A DNA stretch of 64,000 nt. It comes from Phocoena phocoena (Eukaryota; Chordata; Mammalia; Artiodactyla; Phocoenidae). Of this stretch, positions 61,133 through 64,000 are shown piece after piece; the stretch's first letter is position 1, and every line of letters begins with the position of its first letter. The DNA lies in NCBI RefSeq assembly GCF_963924675.1, contig NC_089225.1, positions 114,051,094 through 114,115,093 of the forward strand. The letters run 5' to 3'. The notes under the pieces are model-generated. The model had not been told where the DNA came from and did not search any database. It saw only the letters and a list, made by a program, of their open reading frames with translations. A program made the position numbers and the translations under genes.

Positions 61133-62145
61133 GGAGATGGGGAGAAGAAAACCCCAAGGTGGAAGCCAGAGTCGTTTCATAATCTAATCTCAGAAGTACA
61201 TCCCATATTTCTGTGTATTCTATTCATCTGATTCATTTCTATCCCACATGAATAACACACTCCTCATTCCGTCCCAGGGTTCCCCAAATCTCATCCCATT
61301 ACGGCATCAGCTCTAAGTCTAGAATCTTGTCATTTATATTAGGCCCACATGCGGATGAGGCTCCTCAGGTGTAGTTGCTTCATTACGGCTCACTGAGTAC
61401 AGTCTTTCTCCATCTGTAGACTTGTACAACTAGAGAGAGAAGTTATTTGCATCCCCGCACACCAAGACACAATGGTGGGTCAGGAATAAGACAATGTCTA
61501 CAGACATTCCTGTACACAAAGGAAGGAAACGGAGAGCACGAAGGTGTCACTGGACCACAGCAGGTTTCAAATCTAGCTGGGAAATTCTGCAAGTTCCTTA
61601 ATTATGTCTGGACCGCCTGGGAATCATCCTCTCCGGCTCTCCGCTCTGCCCTCTGGGTTCTCAGTTCTGCTGTTTGACCCATCTTTCCTTTCACATGAAA
61701 GGTGTAAAATGTTTTTAGCTAAATAGCTCTCTCACTCTGACTTCTGCCAATACCCACAGTTCCGGGGACCGGAAGGCCTCTCCGCGTTCTGATTTATCAC
61801 CGTCCTCCTCACGGCTAGCTGGTGCTGCTTCCACATACTTAACTCTTTTAAGAACCTGGAAGGTGTCCTGCAAATCTTGGGGCTCCTTGAGGCAACTCCT
61901 TCTATCCTTTGGCATTCTGCTGGCAGACAATGTCCTTGTGCCTCACAGAGGTACCATCGTGTGAGTAAAGGGGGCTTTGGGGCGTAGCCTTACTCTCTTC
62001 TGAAAGAGTGTTTATGACTGAGGCACCACTTTAGATCCTTCTAAGATCTTAACAAAGGATTTCATGGTCACACCCTTGGCTTGATTTCTTTCCCCGTTTT
62101 CCTAGCAGTGCCCTGGATTTGAGTTTTTCTTAGAGCTCATCTCTT

Positions 62146-62351
62146 TTTTTTTTTTTTTTGCGGTACGCGGGCCTCTCACTGTTGTGGCCTCTCCCATAGC
62201 GGAGCACAGGCTCCGGACGCGCAGGCCTAGCGGCCATGGCTCACGGGCACAGCCGCTCCGCGGCATGGGGGATCCTCCCGGACCGGGGCACGAACCCGCG
62301 TCCCCTGCATCGGCAGGCGGCCTCTCAACCACTGCGCCACCAGGGAAGCCC
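62146..62351 (-). mobile_element. CHR-2 SINE, short form
   Basis: Reverse-oriented, with a poly(T) start. The target duplication AGAGCTCATCTCTT is at 62132-62145 and 62352-62365. It sits inside the internal part of the LTR element at 60.7-63.4 kb and is younger than that element. Confidence 0.93.
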
Positions 62352-63499
62352 AGAGCTCATCTCTTAACTGAAGCACCATTTGTCATCTGGAGAAAATGAG
62401 AATTTTCAAAACCACAGATTCCTGGCTCCTTTTTGTTTAATAGCATTTAATTTAGTTTATCTATATCCTCTTGCATTTTACCACAAGGATCAAAAAGAAA
62501 ACAGGCGGCACCTCCAACGCTTTGCTTGGAAATCTCCTTAGCAAGACACCTCAATTCATCAACCGTAACTCCTACTTGCCCCATTAACGCAGGTAATAGC
62601 AGTAACAAACTTTCTGCCACCACAAAACTGGTGTCCCCTTCTCTACAGTTTCCAAGAAAACACCCCTCACATTCCTGTAGGCCCTTATCAAAGACCATGC
62701 AGCTTCTATAAATAGCTTCCTCAAGGCACCCTAGACTTTCACAAATACCTCATCAAAGCTCAATGCCTGGTTCTAAAGCCACTCCTACATTTTAGCATTT
62801 TGTTATGGAAGCACCCACTTCCAGGCGCCAAAATCTGTTCTAGATATCTATTAATGCACAACAAATTACCCCAAATTTAGTAGCTTAAGACAAACACATT
62901 TATTATCTCACAGAGTTACCGAGGGTCTCCCACCTGGGAACAGCTTAGCTGTAACACTTCGAATTCAATCTAAGTTTTGGCTGAAGCTGCGATCAGCTGA
63001 AATACCCACTTCCAAGCTCACTCATGTGATTGTGAACAGATGTCAGTTCCTCACTGGATAACTCACTTCCTTGCCAAGTGGATCTCTCTATATGGTGCTT
63101 GAGTGTCCCGACACTATGAAAGCTGTCTCACCTCAGAGAAAATGACGAGGGAGACAGAGGAGAGAGAGATAAAGAAAGAGATCAAATGAGAAACCACAGT
63201 CTTTACATAACTAACCTATTCTTGGAAGAATCACATCATCACTTCTGCTATGTTCTACTCATTAGAAGGAAGTAACAAAGTTCTCAAGGGAAGGGAACTG
63301 AACAAAAGCATGAAACCAGGAGGCAGAGATCTTCTGGGGGCCTTCTTGGAAGTTGCCTACCGACCACACAAATCATAGACTGGAAGAAAAAATATATATA
63401 CACATATATATTTTGCTACCGGTCCTTATTTAAAATTATAAACATATATAAATATACATATGGAGAGAGAAAGAGAGGCATTACATAATGATAAAGGGG

Positions 63500-64000
63500 T
63501 CAATTCTCTAAGAAGATATAACAAACTTTAATGTGTATGCACCAAACAACACAGCATCAAAATGCATGAGGTAAATGTTGTAGAACTGCCAGGAGAAACA
63601 GATGAATTCATTTTTACAGCTGGAGATGTCAACACTCCTCTATCAGAAATGGGTGAATCTAGCTGGCAGGAAATTAGTAAGGACATAGCTGAAAACAACG
63701 CTATCAATCACTATAATGGACATCTACAGATTACTTCATCAACAACAGTAGAAGACACATTATTCTCAAACTTGCTTGGAACATTCACCACGATAGATCA
63801 CCCGCTGGTCTGTGAAAAAAACCTTAACACATTTAAAATAAAAGAAATCTTACAGTTTCTACCTTCAGCCCACCATGGAATAAACTAGAAATCAGTAACA
63901 GGAAGATAGCTGGAAATTTTCAAAATATGTGGATATTAAACAACCTACTCCTAAATAACATATGGGTCAAAGAAGAAATCTCAAGAGAAGTTTAAATATA
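63500..64000 (+). mobile_element. L1 ORF2 endonuclease-region relic (runs off the window)
   Basis: An open frame at 63562-63888 gives residues such as FIFTAGDVNTPLSE and TTIDHPLVCEKNLNTFKIKE, which resemble the C-terminal part of the L1 endonuclease domain. Text at 63930-64000 continues into the region before reverse transcriptase. Diverged and probably dead. Confidence 0.8.

Larger units (their letters stand above)
60736..63370 (-). mobile_element. Two-LTR retroelement, MaLR/ERVL-like, minus orientation
   Basis: Two diverged copies of the same sequence lie in direct orientation at about 60736-61250 and 62836-63370. Both open with 'tatctatta' and 'aaattacccca', have a purine GAGA tract at equivalent places, and both contain 'ttctattcat' or 'ttctactcat' near the far end. 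They flank about 1.6 kb of unrelated sequence. Next to the right copy, the minus strand reads TGGCGCCTGGAAGTGGGT (62830-62813), a plausible tRNA primer-binding site adjoining the 5' LTR. This arrangement and size fit a mammalian MaLR-type element. No coding frame survives. The family name is an inference. Confidence 0.6.

Overview
The window is mammalian nuclear DNA and most likely comes from a toothed whale. Two observations support this. First, it contains at least seven copies of the tRNA-derived CHR-2-type SINE, recognisable by the 'cttccctggtggcgcagtgg' head and the 'gagaggccgcaacagtgag' body; the short form of this SINE is known from odontocete genomes. Second, the rest is L1, L2, MIR, hAT and Tigger relics, as expected for a placental intron landscape. 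There is no prokaryotic, plasmid or phage material, and most long open frames are chance ORFs in GC-rich sequence or run through repeats.

The main gene is NDUFA10, the complex I 42-kDa subunit, on the minus strand. Exons 1 to 9 lie at 44685-44611, 41064-40896, 40150-39935, 39397-39311, 37367-37246, 35313-35234, 31438-31384, 29480-29395 and 20762-20654. All reading frames join, all splice sites are GT-AG, and the exons sum to 999 nt, or 333 codons. The last coding exon (about 22 codons in the human protein) was not found and should lie left of base 1, so bases 1-20653 are read as part of the last intron. Exon 1 sits in a CpG island (about 44330-45340) that carries a perfect CRE and an ETS/GABP site just upstream of the ATG.

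Upstream of NDUFA10, at 50539-49664 on the same strand, lies an olfactory receptor pseudogene of the OR6B2/OR6B3 type. It has at least two frameshifts and two internal deletions. The pair NDUFA10-OR6B matches the order known from human 2q37.3, and loss of this receptor fits the reduced olfaction of whales.

The right end (55.8-64 kb) is a patchwork of retroelements: two retroposons sharing one target sequence, a minus-strand pol relic of an old endogenous retrovirus, a probable two-LTR element of MaLR/ERVL kind with a SINE inside, and several L1 pieces. The rest of the introns and the 50.6-55.5 kb interval is GC-rich unique sequence with old repeats and simple repeats.

I found no previously undescribed system. 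The most useful observations are the decay pattern of the OR gene, the intron that splits the conserved Ser250 codon of NDUFA10, an inverted Tigger1 pair around exon 9, and the nested retroelement insertions.
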